The notes beneath the pieces were generated by a model, which worked only from the letters and a program-made list of their open reading frames with translations, ran no database searches and was not told the origin of the DNA. From contig JARPUW010000541.1 of assembly GCA_030533445.1 (NCBI GenBank), forward strand, positions 1 to 64,000: a stretch of DNA of 64,000 nucleotides, in the 5' to 3' direction. The position numbers were made by a program, and so were the translations under genes. How positions within the stretch are numbered: position 1 is the stretch's first letter; every line of letters begins with the position of its first letter. The stretch comes from Cyprinodon diabolis. Lineage: Eukaryota > Chordata > Actinopteri > Cyprinodontiformes > Cyprinodontidae. Positions 39,301 through 52,918 of the stretch are shown in pieces.

Positions 39301-42300
39301 AGAGGCCTTTTTAAACCAAAGCACGTTATAAGCTTGAGGCCATTTAAAACCAGAGCCGTTTATGAACCAAAGTCCTTTAGAAACCAAAGCCCTTTAGAAA
39401 CCAAAGCCGGTTTTAAACCAGAGCCCGTTATAAACGAGAACACTTTATAAACCAGAGCCGGTTATAAACCAGAGCCTGTTATAAACCAGAGGCCTTTATA
39501 AACCAAAGCCCGTTAGAAGCGAGGGCCCATTTAAAACCAGAGCCCTTTATGAATCAGAACACTTTATAAACCAGATCCCGTTATAAACCATAGCCCTGTT
39601 TAAACCAGAGCCCTTTATAAACTATAGCCCTTTATGAACCAGAGTCCATTAAAAACCAGAGCCCTTTATTAACCAGAGTCTGTTATAAACTAGAACCCTT
39701 TATAAACCAGAGTCCTTTATAAACCAAAGCCCTTTAGAAAACAAAGCGCTTTATACATCAGAGTCGGTTATAAACCAGAGCCTGTTATAATCCAGAGCCC
39801 GTCATAAACCAAAGCCGGTTATAAACCAGAGCCGGTTATAAACCAGCGCCATTTATAAACCAAAGCCCTTTAGAAACCAAAGCCATTTATATACCAGAGC
39901 CTGTAATAAACCAGAGCCCTTTATAAACCAGAGCCCTTTATGAATCAAAGCCGGTTATAAACCAGAACCCGTTATAAACCAGAGCCCTTTATAAACCAAA
40001 GCCGGTTATAAACCAGAGCCGGTTATAAACCAGAGGCTTTTATAAACCCAAGCCAGGTATAAGCCAGAGGCCGTTAAAAACCAGAGCCCTTTATAAACCA
40101 GAACCCTTTATAAACCAGAGCCCGTTATAAACCAGAGCCCTTTATAAACCAGAGCCCTTTATAAACAAGATTTGTTTATAAACCAAAGCCCTTTAGAAAC
40201 CAAAGCCCTTTATATACCAGAGCCTGCCATGAACCAGAACCCTTTATAAAACCAGAGCCCTTTATAAATCAAAGCCGGTGTTAAACCAGAGACCGTTATA
40301 AACCAGAACCCTTTATAAACCAGATCCCATTATAAGCCATAGCCCTTTATAAACCAGAGCACTTTATGAACCAAAGCCCTTTATAAACCAGAACACTTTA
40401 TAAACCATAACCTGTTATAAATTAGAGCCCTTTATTAACCAGAGCCCATTAAAAACCAGAGCCCTTTATTAACCAGAGCCTGTTATAAACCAGAGCCCTT
40501 TATAAACCAGAGCCCTTTATAAACCAGAGCCCTTTATAAACCAGAGCCCTTTATGAACCAAAGCCCTTTATAAACAAGAACCCTTTATAAACCAGAACGG
40601 GTTATAAACTAGAGCCCTTTATGAACCAGAGAGCTTTTTAAACCAGCGCCCTTTATAAACCAAAGCCCTTTAGAAAAGAAAGCCCTTTATACACCAGAGC
40701 CGGTTATAAATCAGAGCCTGTTAAAATGCAGAGGTCTTTTTAAACCAAAGCCCATTATAAGCCAGAGCCAATTATGAACCAAACCCCTAATAAATCAAAG
40801 CCCTTTATATACCAGCGCCTGTAATAAACCAGAGTTCTTCATAAACCAAAGCCGGTTATAAACAAGAGCCTGTTATAATCCAGAGGTCTTTTTAAACCAA
40901 AGCCCTTTATTAGCCAGAGGCAGTTAAAAACTAGAGCCCTTTATAAACCAAAACCCTTTATAAACCAGAGCCCGTTATAAACCAGAGCCCTTTCTAAACA
41001 AGATTCGTTTATAAACCAAAGCCCTTTAGAAACCAAAACCCTTTATATACCAGAGCCTGTCATGAACCAGAACCCTTTATAAACCAAAGCCGGTGTTAAA
41101 CCAGAGACCGTTATAAACGAGAAGACTTTATAAACCAGAGCCGGTTATAAACCAGAGCCTGTTATAAACCAGAGGCCTTTAGAAACCAAAACCCGTTAGA
41201 AGCCAGGGCCCATTTAAAACCAGAGCCCTTTATAAACCAGAACCCTTTATAAACCAGATCCCATTATAAACCATAGCCCTTTATAAACCAGAGCACTTTA
41301 TAAACCAAAGCCCTTTATAAACCAGAACCCTTTATAAACCATAGCCTGTTATAAATTAGAGCCCTTTATTAACCAGAGCCCATTAAAAACCAGAGCCCTT
41401 TATTAACCAGAGCCTGTTATAAACCAGAGCCCTTTATAAACCAGAGCCCTTTATAAACCAGTGCCCTTTATAAACCAAAGCCCTTTAGAAAAGAAAGCCC
41501 TTAATACACCAGATCCTGTTATAAACCAAAGCCCATCATAAACCAAAGCCGGTTATAAACCAGAGCCTGTTATAATTCAGAGGCCTTTTTAAACCAAAGC
41601 ACGTTATAAGCTTGAGGCCATTTAAAACCAGAGCCGTTTATGAACCAAAGTCCTTTAGAAACCAAAGCCCTTTAGAAACCAAAGCCGGTTTTAAACCAGA
41701 GCCCGTTATAAACGAGAACACTTTATAAACCAGAGCCGGTTATAAACCAGAGCCTGTTATAAACCAGTGGCCTTTATAAACCAAAGCCCGTTAGAAGCGA
41801 GGGCCCATTTAAAACCAGAGCCCTTTATGAATCAGAACACTTTATAAACCAGATCCCGTTATAAACCATAGCCCTGTTTAAACCAGAGCCCTTTATAAAC
41901 TATAGCCCTTTATGAACCAGAGTCCATTAAAAACCAGAGCCCTTTATTAACCAGAGTCTGTTATAAACTAGAACCCTTTATAAACCAGAGTCCTTTATAA
42001 ACCAAAGCCCGTTAGAAGCGAGGGCCCATTTAAAACCAGAGCCCTTTATGAATCAGAACACTTTATAAACCAGATCCCGTTATAAACCATAGCCCTGTTT
42101 AAACCAGAGCCCTTTATAAACTATAGCCCTTTATGAACCAGAGTCCATTAAAAGCCAGAGCCCTTTATTAACCAGAGTCTGTTATAAACTAGAACCCTTT
42201 ATAAACCAGAGTCCTTTATAAGCCAAAGCCCTTTAGAAAACAAAGCCCTTTATACATCAGAGTCGGTTATAAACCAGAGCCTGTTATAATCCAGAGCCCG

Positions 42301-45300
42301 TCATAAACCAAAGCCGGTTATAAACCAGAGCCGGTTATAAACCAGCGCCATTTATAAACCAAAGCCCTTTAGAAACCAAAGCCATTTATATACCAGAGCC
42401 TGTAATAAACCAGAGCCCTTTATAAACCAGAGCCCTTTATGAATCAAAGCCGGTTATAAACCAGAACCCGTTATAAACCAGAGCCCTTTATAAACCAAAG
42501 CCGGTTATAAACCAGAGCCGGTTATAAACCAGAGGCTTTTATAAACCCAAGCCAGGTATAAGCCAGAGGCCGTTAAAAACCAGAGCCCTTTATAAACCAG
42601 AACCCTTTATAAACCAGAGCCCGTTATAAACCAGAGCCCTTTATAAACCAGAGCCCTTTATAAACAAGATTTGTTTATAAACCAAAGCCCTTTAGAAACC
42701 AAAGCCCTTTATATACCAGAGCCTGCCATGAACCAGAACCCTTTATAAACCAGAGCCCTTTATAAATCAAAGCCGGTGTTAAACCAGAGACCGTTATAAG
42801 CCAGAACCCTTTATAAACCAGATCCCATTATAAGCCATAGCCCTTTATAAACCAGAGCACTTTATGAACCAAAGCCCTTTATAAACCAGAACACTTTATA
42901 AACCATAACCTGTTATAAATTAGAGCCCTTTATTAACCAGAGCCCATTAAAAACCAGAGCCCTTTATTAACCAGAGCCTGTTATAAACCAGAGCCCTTTA
43001 TAAACCAGAGCCCTTTATAAACCAGAGCCCTTTATAAACCAGAGCCCTTTATGAACCAAAGCCCTTTATAAACAAGAACCCTTTATAAACCAGAACGGGT
43101 TATAAACTAGAGCCCTTTATGAACCAGAGAGCTTTTTAAACCAGCGCCCTTTATAAACCAAAGCCCTTTAGAAAAGAAAGCCCTTTATACACCAGAGCCG
43201 GTTATAAATCAGAGCCTGTTAAAATGCAGAGGTCTTTTTAAACCAAAGCCCATTATAAGCCAGAGCCAATTATGAACCAAACCCCTAATAAATCAAAGCC
43301 CTTTATATACCAGCGCCTGTAATAAACCAGAGTTCTTCATAAACCAAAGCCGGTTATAAACAAGAGCCTGTTATAATCCAGAGGTCTTTTTAAACCAAAG
43401 CCCTTTATTAGCCAGAGGCAGTTAAAAACTAGAGCCCTTTATAAACCAAAACCCTTTATAAACCAGAGCCCGTTATAAACCAGAGCCCTTTCTAAACAAG
43501 ATTCATTTATAAACCAAAGCCCTTTAGAAACCAAAACCCTTTATATACCAGAGCCTGTCATGAACCAGAACCCTTTATAAACCAAAGCCGGTGTTAAACC
43601 AGAGACCGTTATAAACGAGAAGACTTTATAAACCAGAGCCGGTTATAAACCAGAGCCTGTTATAAACCAGAGGCCTTTAGAAACCAAAACCCGTTAGAAG
43701 CCAGGGCCCATTTAAAACCAGAGCCCTTTATAAACCAGAACCCTTTATAAACCAGATCCCATTATAAACCATAGCCCTTTATAAACCAGAGCACTTTATA
43801 AACCAAAGCCCTTTATAAACCAGAACCCTTTATAAACCATAGCCTGTTATAAATTAGAGCCCTTTATTAACCAGAGCCCATTAAAAACCAGAGCCCTTTA
43901 TTAACCAGAGCCTGTTATAAACCAGAGCCCTTTATAAACCAGAGCCCTTTATAAACCAGTGCCCTTTATAAACCAAAGCCCTTTAGAAAAGAAAGCCCTT
44001 AATACACCAGAGCCTGTTATAAACCAAAGCCCATCATAAACCAAAGCCGGTTATAAACCAGAGCCTGTTATAATTCAGAGGCCTTTTTAAACCAAAGCAC
44101 GTTATAAGCTTGAGGCCATTTAAAACCAGAGCCGTTTATGAACCAAAGTCCTTTAGAAACCAAAGCCCTTTAGAAACCAAAGCCGGTTTTAAACCAGAGC
44201 CCGTTATAAACGAGAACACTTTATAAACCAGAGCCGGTTATAAACCAGAGCCTGTTATAAACCAGAGGCCTTTATAAACCAAAGCCCGTTAGAAGCGAGG
44301 GCCCATTTAAAACCAGAGCCCTTTATGAATCAGAACACTTTATAAACCAGATCCCGTTATAAACCATAGCCCTGTTTAAACCAGAGCCCTTTATAAACTA
44401 TAGCCCTTTATGAACCAGAGTCCATTAAAAGCCAGAGCCCTTTATTAACCAGAGTCTGTTATAAACTAGAACCCTTTATAAACCAGAGTCCTTTATAAGC
44501 CAAAGCCCTTTAGAAAACAAAGCCCTTTATACATCAGAGTCGGTTATAAACCAGAGCCTGTTATAATCCAGAGCCCGTCATAAACCAAAGCCGGTTATAA
44601 ACCAGAGCCGGTTATAAACCAGCGCCATTTATAAACCAAAGCCCTTTAGAAACCAAAGCCATTTATATACCAGAGCCTGTAATAAACCAGAGCCCTTTAT
44701 AAACCAGAGCCCTTTATGAATCAAAGCCGGTTATAAACCAGAACCCGTTATAAACCAGAGCCCTTTATAAACCAAAGCCGGTTATAAACCAGAGGCTTTT
44801 ATAAACCCAAGCCAGGTATAAGCCAGAGGCCGTTAAAAACCAGAGCCCTTTATAAACCAGAACCCTTTATAAACCAGAGCCCGTTATAAACCAGAGCCCT
44901 TTATAAACCAGAGCCCTTTATAAACAAGATTTGTTTATAAACCAAAGCCCTTTAGAAACCAAAGCCCTTTATATACCAGAGCCTGCCATGAACCAGAACC
45001 CTTTATAAACCAGAGCCCTTTATAAATCAAAGCCGGTGTTAAACCAGAGACCGTTATAAACCAGAACCCTTTATAAACCAGATCCCATTATAAGCCATAG
45101 CCCTTTATAAACCAGAGCACTTTATGAACCAAAGCCCTTTATAAACCAGAACACTTTATAAACCATAACCTGTTATAAATTAGAGCCCTTTATTAACCAG
45201 AGCCCATTAAAAACCAGAGCCCTTTATTAACCAGAGCCTGTTATAAACCAGAGCCCTTTATAAACCAGAGCCCTTTATAAACCAGAGCCCTTTATGAACC

Positions 45301-45736
45301 AAAGCCCTTTATAAACTAGAACCCTTTATAAACCAGAACGGGTTATAAACTAGAGCCCTTTATGAACCAGAGAGCTTTTTAAACCAGCGCCCTTTATAAA
45401 CCAAAGCCCTTTAGAAAAGAAAGCCCTTTATACACCAGAGCCGGTTATAAATCAGAGCCTGTTAAAATGCAGAGGTCTTTTTAAACCAAAGCCCATTATA
45501 AGCCAGAGCCAATTATGAACCAAACCCCTAATAAATCAAAGCCCTTTATATACCAGCGCCTGTAATAAACCAGAGTTCTTCATAAACCAAAGCCGGTTAT
45601 AAACAAGAGCCTGTTATAATCCAGAGGTCTTTTTAAACCAAAGCCCTTTATTAGCCAGAGGCAGTTAAAAACTAGAGCCCTTTATAAACCAAAACCCTTT
45701 ATAAACCAGAGCCCGTTATAAACCAGAGCCCTTTCT
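34164..45736 (+). repeat. Five tandem ~2.28-kb HOR units
   Basis: The marker AAACAAGATT starts units at 34164, 36441, 38718, 40996 and 43494, giving lengths of 2,277, 2,277, 2,278, 2,498 and 2,243 bp. The basic unit is 134 monomers (2,278 bp). The fourth unit has an extra 221 bp and the fifth lacks about 34 bp (two monomers). Units share private variants such as ATAAGCTTGAGG, GAACGGGTTATAAAC and GTTAAAATGCAGAGG. This is the most homogeneous multi-copy stretch of the window. Confidence 0.9.
41787..42228 (+). repeat. 221-bp internal duplication in the fourth 2.28-kb unit
   Basis: CCCGTTAGAAGCGAGGG occurs at 41787 and again at 42008, an offset of 221 bp or exactly 13 monomers. The following variants (GAATCAGAACAC, CCCTGTTTAAACC, ACTATAGCCC) repeat in order. 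Other 2.28-kb units have this stretch once, so the duplication is private to this unit. The second copy has AAAGCCAGAG and TATAAGCC changes that also appear in the fifth unit. Confidence 0.85.
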
Positions 45737-47446
45737 AAACCAGAGCCCTTTGAAAACCAGAGCCCTGTATAAACTAAAGCAGGTTATGATCCAGAGCCCA
45801 TTGTAATCCATAGCCCTTTATAAACCAGAGCCCTTTATATACCAAAGCCGGATATAAACCAGAGCCCGTTATAAACCAAAGCCGGTTATAAACCATAGCC
45901 CGTTATAAACCACAGCCCTTTATAAACCAAAGCCTATTATAAACCAGAGAATGTTATAAACCAGAGCCCTTTATAAACCGGAGCCCATTATAAACCAAAG
46001 CCGGTCATAAACCAGATCCCTTTATAAACCAGAGCCCGTCATAAACCAAAGCCGGTTATAAACCAGAGACCTTTATAAACCAGAACCCTTTATAAACCAG
46101 AGCCCGTTATAAGCCAGAGCCCTTTATAAACCAGAACCCTTTATAAACCAGAGCCTGTTATAAACCAGAGCCCTTTAAAAACCAGAGCCTTTTATAAACC
46201 AGAGCTCTTTATAAACCAAAGCCCTTTATAAACCAGAGCCCGTTAGAAACCAAAGCCCTTTTTAAACCAGAGCCCGTTATAAACCAGAGCCAGTTATAAA
46301 CCAGAGCCCTTTATGAACCAGAGCCCATTAAAAAACCAGAGCCCTTTATAAACCAGAGCCCGTTATAAACCAGAGCCCATTATAAACCAGAGCCTTTTAT
46401 AATCCAGCGCCATTTATAAACCAAAGCCCTTTAGAAACTAAAAGCCGTTTATATACCAGAGCCTGTAATAAACCAGAGCCCTTTATAAACCAGAGCCCTT
46501 TATGAATCAAAGCCGGTTATAAACCAGAGCCTGTTATAAACCAGAGGCCTTTAGAAACCAAAGCCCGTTAGAAGCCAGGGCCCATTTAAAACCAGAGCCC
46601 TTTATAAACCAGAACCCTTTATAAACCAGATCCCATTATAAACCATAGCCCTTTATAAAAAAGAGCACTTTATAAACCAAAGCCCTTTATAAACCAGAAC
46701 CCTTTATAAACCATAGCCTGTTATAAATTAGAGCCCTTTATTAACCAGAGCCCATTAAAAACCAGAGCCCTTTATTGACCAGAGCCTGTATAAACCAGAG
46801 CCCTTTTTAAACCAGTGCCCTTTATAAACCAAAGCCCTTTAGAAAAGAAAGCCCTTAATACACAAGAGCCTGTAATAAACCAAAGCCCATCATAAACCAA
46901 AGCCGGTTATAAACCAGAGCCTGTTATAATTCAGAGGCCATTTTAAACCAAAGCACGTTATAAGCCAGAGGCCATTTAAAACCAGAGCCGTTTATAAACC
47001 AAAGCCCTTTAGAAACCAAAGCCCTTTTGAAACCAAAGCCGGTTTTAAACCAGAGCCCGTTATAAACGAGAACACTTTATAAACCAGAGCCGGTTATAAA
47101 CCAGAGCCTGTTATAAACCAGAGGCCTTTATAAACCAAAGCCCGTTAGAAGCGAGGGCCCATTTAAAACTAGAGCCCTTTATGAACCAGAACACTTTATA
47201 AACCAGATCCCGTTATAAACCATAGCCCTGTTTAAACCAGAGCCCTTTATAAACTATAGCCCTTTATGAACCAGAGCCCATTAAAAACCAAAGCCCTTTA
47301 TAAACCAGAGCCCGTTAGAAACCAAAGCCCTTTTTAAACCAGAGCCCGTTATAAACCAGAGCCAGTTATAAACCAGAGCCCTTTATGAACCAGAGCCCAT
47401 TAAAAAACCAGAGCCCTTTATAAACCAGAGCCTGTTATAAACCAGA
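45737..47446 (+). repeat. Diverged satellite segment between two HOR families
   Basis: This part resembles 33280-34150 and then 27000-27900 (shared CTTTGAAAACCAGAG, AAAGCAGGTTATGA and AATTCAGAGGCC) but with more substitutions than the tandem units to its left. It reads as an older copy at the edge of the amplified 2.28-kb core. From about 47447 the variant order changes to the right-hand family. Confidence 0.7.
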
Positions 47447-50400
47447 GCCCTTTATAAACCAAAGCCGGTTATAAACCACAGCCCATTACAAACCAGAGCC
47501 CTTTATAAACCAGAACCCTTTATAAACCAGATCCCAATATAAACCAGATCCCTTTCTAAACCAGAGCCCTTTATAAACCAGAGCCCTGTATAAACCAAAG
47601 CCCTTTATAAACCAGAGCCCTTTAGAAACCAAAGCCCTTTATATACCAGAGCCTGTAATAATACAGAGCCCTTTATAAACCAGAGCCCTTTATAAACCAA
47701 AGCCGGTTATAAACAAGACCCCGTTATAAACTAGAGCCCTTTATAAACCAAAGCCGGTTATAAACCAGAGCCTGTTATAAACCAGAGGCCTTTTTAAACC
47801 AAAGCCCGTTATAAGCCAGAGGCCGTTAAATACCAGAGCCCTTTATAAACTAGCGCCCTTTATAAACCAAGCCCTTTAGAAACCAAGGCCCTTTATATAC
47901 CAGCGCCTGTAATAAACCAGAACCCTTTATAAACCAGAGCCCGTCATAAACCAGAGCCCTTTCTAAACCAGAGCCCTTTATAAACCAGAGCCCTGTATAA
48001 ACCAAAGCCCTTTATAAACCAGAGCCCTTTATAAACCAGAGCCCTTTCTAAACAATAGCCCTTTATAAACCAGAGCCCTTTATAAACCAAAGCCGGTTAT
48101 AAACCAGAGCCCATTATAATCCATAGCCCTTTATAAACCAGAACCCTTTATAAACCAAAGCCGGTTATAAACCAGAGCCCGTTATAAACAAAAGCCGGTT
48201 ATAATCCAGAGCCTGTTATAAACCAGAGCCCGTTATAAACAGGAGCCCTTTATAAACCAAAGCCGGTTATAAACCAGATCCCGTTATAAACCAGAGCCAG
48301 TTTTAAACCAAAGCTTGTCATAAACCAGAGCCAATTATAAATCAGAGCCCTTTATAAACCAAAGCCCTTTTAAAAACAGAGCCGGTTATAAACCAGAGCC
48401 CTTTATAAACCAGAACCCTTTATAAACCAGAGCCCGTTATAAACCAGAGCCCTTTATAAACCAGAGCCCTTTATACACCAGAACCCTTTTTAAACCAGAG
48501 CCTGTTATAAACCAGAGCCCTTTAAAAACCAGAGCCCTTTATACACCAGAACCCTTTTTAAACCAGAGCCGGTTATAAACCAGAGCCTGTTATAAACCAG
48601 AGCCCGTTATAAACCAGAGCCCTTTATAAACCAAAGCCGATTATAAACCAGAGAATGTTATAAACCAGAGCCCTTAATAAACCGGAGCCCTATATAAACC
48701 AAAGCTGGTTATAAACCAGATCCCGTTATAAACCAGAGCCCGTCATAAACCAAAGCCGGTTATAAACCAGATCCTGTTATAAATCAGAGCCCTTTATAAA
48801 TTAAAGCCCTTTTTAAACCAGAGCCGGTTATAAACCAGAGCCCTTTATAAACCAAAACCCTTTGTAAACCAAATCCCGTTATAAACCAGAGCCCTTTATA
48901 AACCAAAGCCCTTTATAAACCAAAACCCTTTATTTACCAGAGCCTGTTATAAACCAAAGCCCTTTGTAAACCAAAGCCCTTTGTAAACCAGAGCCTGTTA
49001 TAAACCACAGCCCTTTATAAACCAAAGCCGATTATAAACCAGAGAATGTTATAAACCAGAGGCCTTTATAAACCAAAGCCCATTAGAAGCCAGTTCCCAT
49101 TTAAAACAAGAGCCCTTTATAAACCAGGACACTTTATAAACCAGATCCCGTTATAAACCATAGCCCTGTTTAAACCAGAGCCCTTTATAAACCAAAGCCC
49201 TTTATAAACCAGAACCCTTTATAAACCAGAGCCTATTATAAACTAGAGCCCTTTATGATCCAGAGCCCATTAAAAACGAGAACCCTTTATAAACCAGAGC
49301 CTGTTATAATCCAGAGGCCTTTTTAAACCAAAACCCGTTATAAGCAAGAGACCGTTAAAAACCAGAGCCCTTTATTACCCAGCGCCCTTTATAAACCAAG
49401 CCCTTTAGAAACCAAAGCCCTTTATATACCAGTGCCCTTTATAAACCAGAGCCTATTATAAACTAAAGCCCTTTATGATCCAGAGCCCATTAAAAACCAG
49501 AACCCTTTATAAACCAGAGCCTGTTATAAACCAGAGCCCGTTATAAACCATAGCCCTTTATAAACCAAAGCCGGTTATAAACCAGAGAATGTTATAAACC
49601 ATAGCCCTTTATAAACCAAAGCCGGTTATAAACCACAGCCCATTACAAACCAGAGCCCTTTATAAACCAGAACCCTTTATAAACCAGATCCCAATATAAA
49701 CCAGATCCCTTTCTAAACCAGAGCCCTTTATAAACCAGAGCCCTGTATAAACCAAAGCCCTTTATAAACCAGAGCCCTTTAGAAACCAAAGCCCTTTATA
49801 TACCAGAGCCTGTAATAATACAGAGCCCTTTATAAACCAGAGCCCTTTATAAACCAAAGCCGGTTATAAACTAGACCCCGTTATAAGCTAGAGCCCTTTA
49901 TAAACCAAAGCCGGTTATAAACCAGAGCCTGTTATAAACCAGAGGCCTTTTTAAACCAAAGCCCGTTATAAGCCAGAGGCCGTTAAATACCAAAGCCCTT
50001 TATAAACTAGCGCCCTTTATAAACCAAGCCCTTTAGAAACCAAGGCCCTTTATATACCAGCGCCTGTAATAAACCAGAACCCTTTATAAACCAGAGCCCG
50101 TCATAAACCAGAGCCCTTTCTAAACCAGAGCCCTTTATAAACCACAGCCCTGTATAAACCAAAGCCCTTTATAAACCAGAGCCCTTTCTAAACAATAGCC
50201 ATTTATAAACCAGAGCCCTTTATAAACCAAAGCCGGTTATAAACCAGAGCCCATTATAATCCATAGCCCTTTATAAACCAGAACCCTTTATAAACCAAAG
50301 CCGGTTATAAACCAGACCCCGTTATAAACAAAAGCCGGTTATAATCCAGAGCCTGTTATAAACCAGAGCCCGTTATAAACAGGAGCCCTTTATAAACCAA

Positions 50401-51560
50401 AGCCGGTTATAAACCAGATCCCGTTATAAACCAGAGCCAGTTTTAAACCAAAGCTTGTCATAAACCAGAGCCAATTATAAATCAGAGCCCTTTATAAACC
50501 AAAGCCCTTTTAAAAACAGAGCCGGTTATAAACCAGAGCCCTTTATAAACCAGAACCCTTTATAAACCAGAGCCCGTTATAAACCAGAGCCCTTTATAAA
50601 CCAGAGCCCTTTATACACCAGAACCCTTTATAAACCAGAGCCTGTTATAAACCAGAGCCCTTTAAAAACCAGAGCCGTTTATAAACCAGAGCCCTTTATA
50701 AACCAACGCCCTTTATAAACCAGAACCCTTTACAAACCAAAGCCCTTTTTAAACCAGAGCCCATTATAAACCAAAGCCGGTTATAAACCAGAGCCTGTTA
50801 TAAACCAGAGCCCGTTATAAACCAGAGCCCTTTATAAACCAAAGCCGATTATAAACCAGAGAATGTTATAAACCAGAGCCCTTTATAAACCGGAGCCCTA
50901 TATAAACCAAAGCCGGTTATAAACCAGATCCCGTTATAAACCAGAGCCCGTCATAAACCAAAGCCGGTTATAAACCAGATCCTGTTATAAATCAGAGCCC
51001 TTTATAAACCAAAGCCCTTTTTAAACCAGAGCCGGTTATAAACCAGAGCCCTTTATAAACCAAAACCCTTTGTAAACCAAATCCCGTTATAAACCAGAGC
51101 CCTTTATAAACCAAAGCCCTTTATAAACCAAAACCCTTTATTTACCAGAGCCTGTTATAAACCAAAGCCCTTTGTAAACCAAAGCCCTTTGTAAACCAGA
51201 GCCTGTTATAAACCACAGCCCTTTATAAACCAAAGCCGATTATAAACCAGAGAATGTTATAAACCAGAGGCCTTTATAAACCAAAGCCCATTAGAAGCCA
51301 GGGCCCATTTAAAACAAGAGCCCTTTATAAACCAGAACACTTTATAAACCAGATCCCGTTATAAACCATAGCCCTGTTTAAACCAGAGCCCTTTATAAAC
51401 CAAAGCCCTTTATAAACCAGAACCCTTTATAAACCAGAGCCTATTATAAACTAGAGCCCTTTATGATCCAGAGCCCATTAAAAACGAGAACCCTTCATAA
51501 ACCAGAGCCTGTTATAATCCAGAGGCCTTTTTAAACCAAAGCCCGTTATAAGCCAGAGGC
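47447..51560 (+). repeat. HOR pair of ~2.16-2.21 kb, right-hand family
   Basis: Copies are about 47447-49603 and 49604-51560. The offset is 2,157 at GCCCATTACA (47481 and 49638) and becomes 2,208 further on (AGAGAATGTT at 48650 and 50858, 49041 and 51249), so the second copy is three monomers longer. From about 49961 a second offset of 1,580 bp links this block to 51541 onward, showing overlapping rounds of duplication. Confidence 0.75.
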
Positions 51561-52265
51561 CGTTAAATACCAAAGCCCTTTATAAACTAGCGCCCTTTAT
51601 AAACCAAGCCCTTTAGAAACCAAGGCCCTTTATATACCAGTGCCTGTAATAAACCAGAACCCTTTATAAACCAGAGCCCGTCATAAACCAGAGCCCTTTT
51701 TAAACCAGAGCCCTTTATAAACCACAGCCCTGTATAAACCAAAGCCCTTTATAAACCAGAGCCCTTTCTAAACAATAGCCCTTTATAAACCAGAGCCCTT
51801 TATAAACCAAAGCTGGTTATAAACCAGAGCCCATTATAATCCATAGCCCTTTATAAACCAGAACCCTTTATAAACCAAAGCCGGTTATAAACCAGAGCCC
51901 GTTATAAACAAAAGCCGGTTATAATCCAGAGCCTGTTATAAACCAGAGCCCGTTATAAACAGGAGCCCTTTATAAACCAAAGCCGGTTATAAACCAGATC
52001 CCGTTATAAACCAGAGCCAGTTTTAAACCAAAGCTTGTCATAAACCAGAGCCAATTATAAATCAGAGCCCTTTATAAACCAAAGCCCTTTTAAAAACAGA
52101 GCCTGTTATAAACCAGAGCCCTTTAAAAACCAGAGCCGTTTATAAACCAGAGCCCTTTATAAACAAAAGCCCTTTATAAACCAGAACCCTTTACAAACCA
52201 AAGCCCTTTTTAAACCAGAGCCCATTATAAACCAAAGCCGGTTATAAACCAGAGCCTGTTATAAA
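50230..52265 (+). repeat. ~2.03-kb HOR segment repeated about 5,013 bp downstream (55243-57278)
   Basis: AACCAACGCCC (50701 and 55714), AGAGAATGTT (51249 and 56262), GCCCGTTATAAGCC (51541 and 56554) and GCCTGTTATAAACC (52101 and 57114) all show an offset of 5,013 bp. Near the left edge the offset is 5,011, from small indels. The copies are separated by the different 52447-55092 block, so this is a dispersed rather than a strictly tandem duplication. Confidence 0.75.
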
Positions 52266-52446
52266 CCAGAGCCCTTTAAAAACCAGAGTCAGTTATAAAC
52301 CAGCGCCCTTTATGAACCAGAGCCCATTAAAAACCAGAGCCCTTTATAAGCCAGAGCCCTTTATAAACCAGAACCCTTTACAAACCAAAGCCCTTTTTAA
52401 ACCAGAGCCCATTATAAACCAAAGCCGGTTATAAACCAGAGCCTGT

Positions 52447-52918
52447 TATAAACCAAAGCCCTTTAAAAACCAGAGTCAGTTATAAACCAGCGCCCTTTAT
52501 GAACCAGAGCCCATTAAAAACCAGAGCCCTTTATAAGCCAGAGCCCGTTATAAACCAGAGCCCTTTAAAACCCAGAGCCCTTTATAACCCAGCGCCCTTT
52601 ATAAACCAAAGCCGGTTATAAACCAGAGCCTGTTATAAACCAGAGGCCTTTATAAACCCAAGCCGGTTATAAGCGAGAGGCTGTTAAAAACCAGAGCCCT
52701 TTATAACCAAGCGCCCTTTATAAACCAAGCCCTTTATAAACAAGCGCCCTTTATAAACCAAGCCCTTTAGAAACCAAAGCCCTTTATATACCAGCACCTG
52801 TAATAAACCAGAACCCTTTATAAACCAGAGCCCATTATAAACCAGAGCCCTTTCTAAACCAGAGCGCTTTATAAACCAGAGCCCTGTATAAACCAAAGCC
52901 CTTTATAAACCAGAGCCC
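52447..52918 (+). repeat. ~470-bp satellite segment with copies at 54621-55092 and about 61979-62370
   Basis: The phrase CAGAGTCAGTTATAAACC followed by TTATAACCAAGCGCCC occurs three times. Offsets are 2,174 bp (52709 and 54883) and 7,358 bp (54883 and 62241). The first two copies give identical minus-strand open frames of 70 codons with a 17-residue periodicity. Two adjacent 16-bp monomers (ACCAAGCCC) alter the register here and let a frame stay open; no protein is implied. Confidence 0.8.

Noticed and set aside
52684..52896. Minus-strand open frame, identical to one at 54858-55070, with a similar one at 58800-59015
   Set aside because: Identity reflects HOR duplication of satellite DNA, not protein conservation. 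The product is periodic and without motifs.
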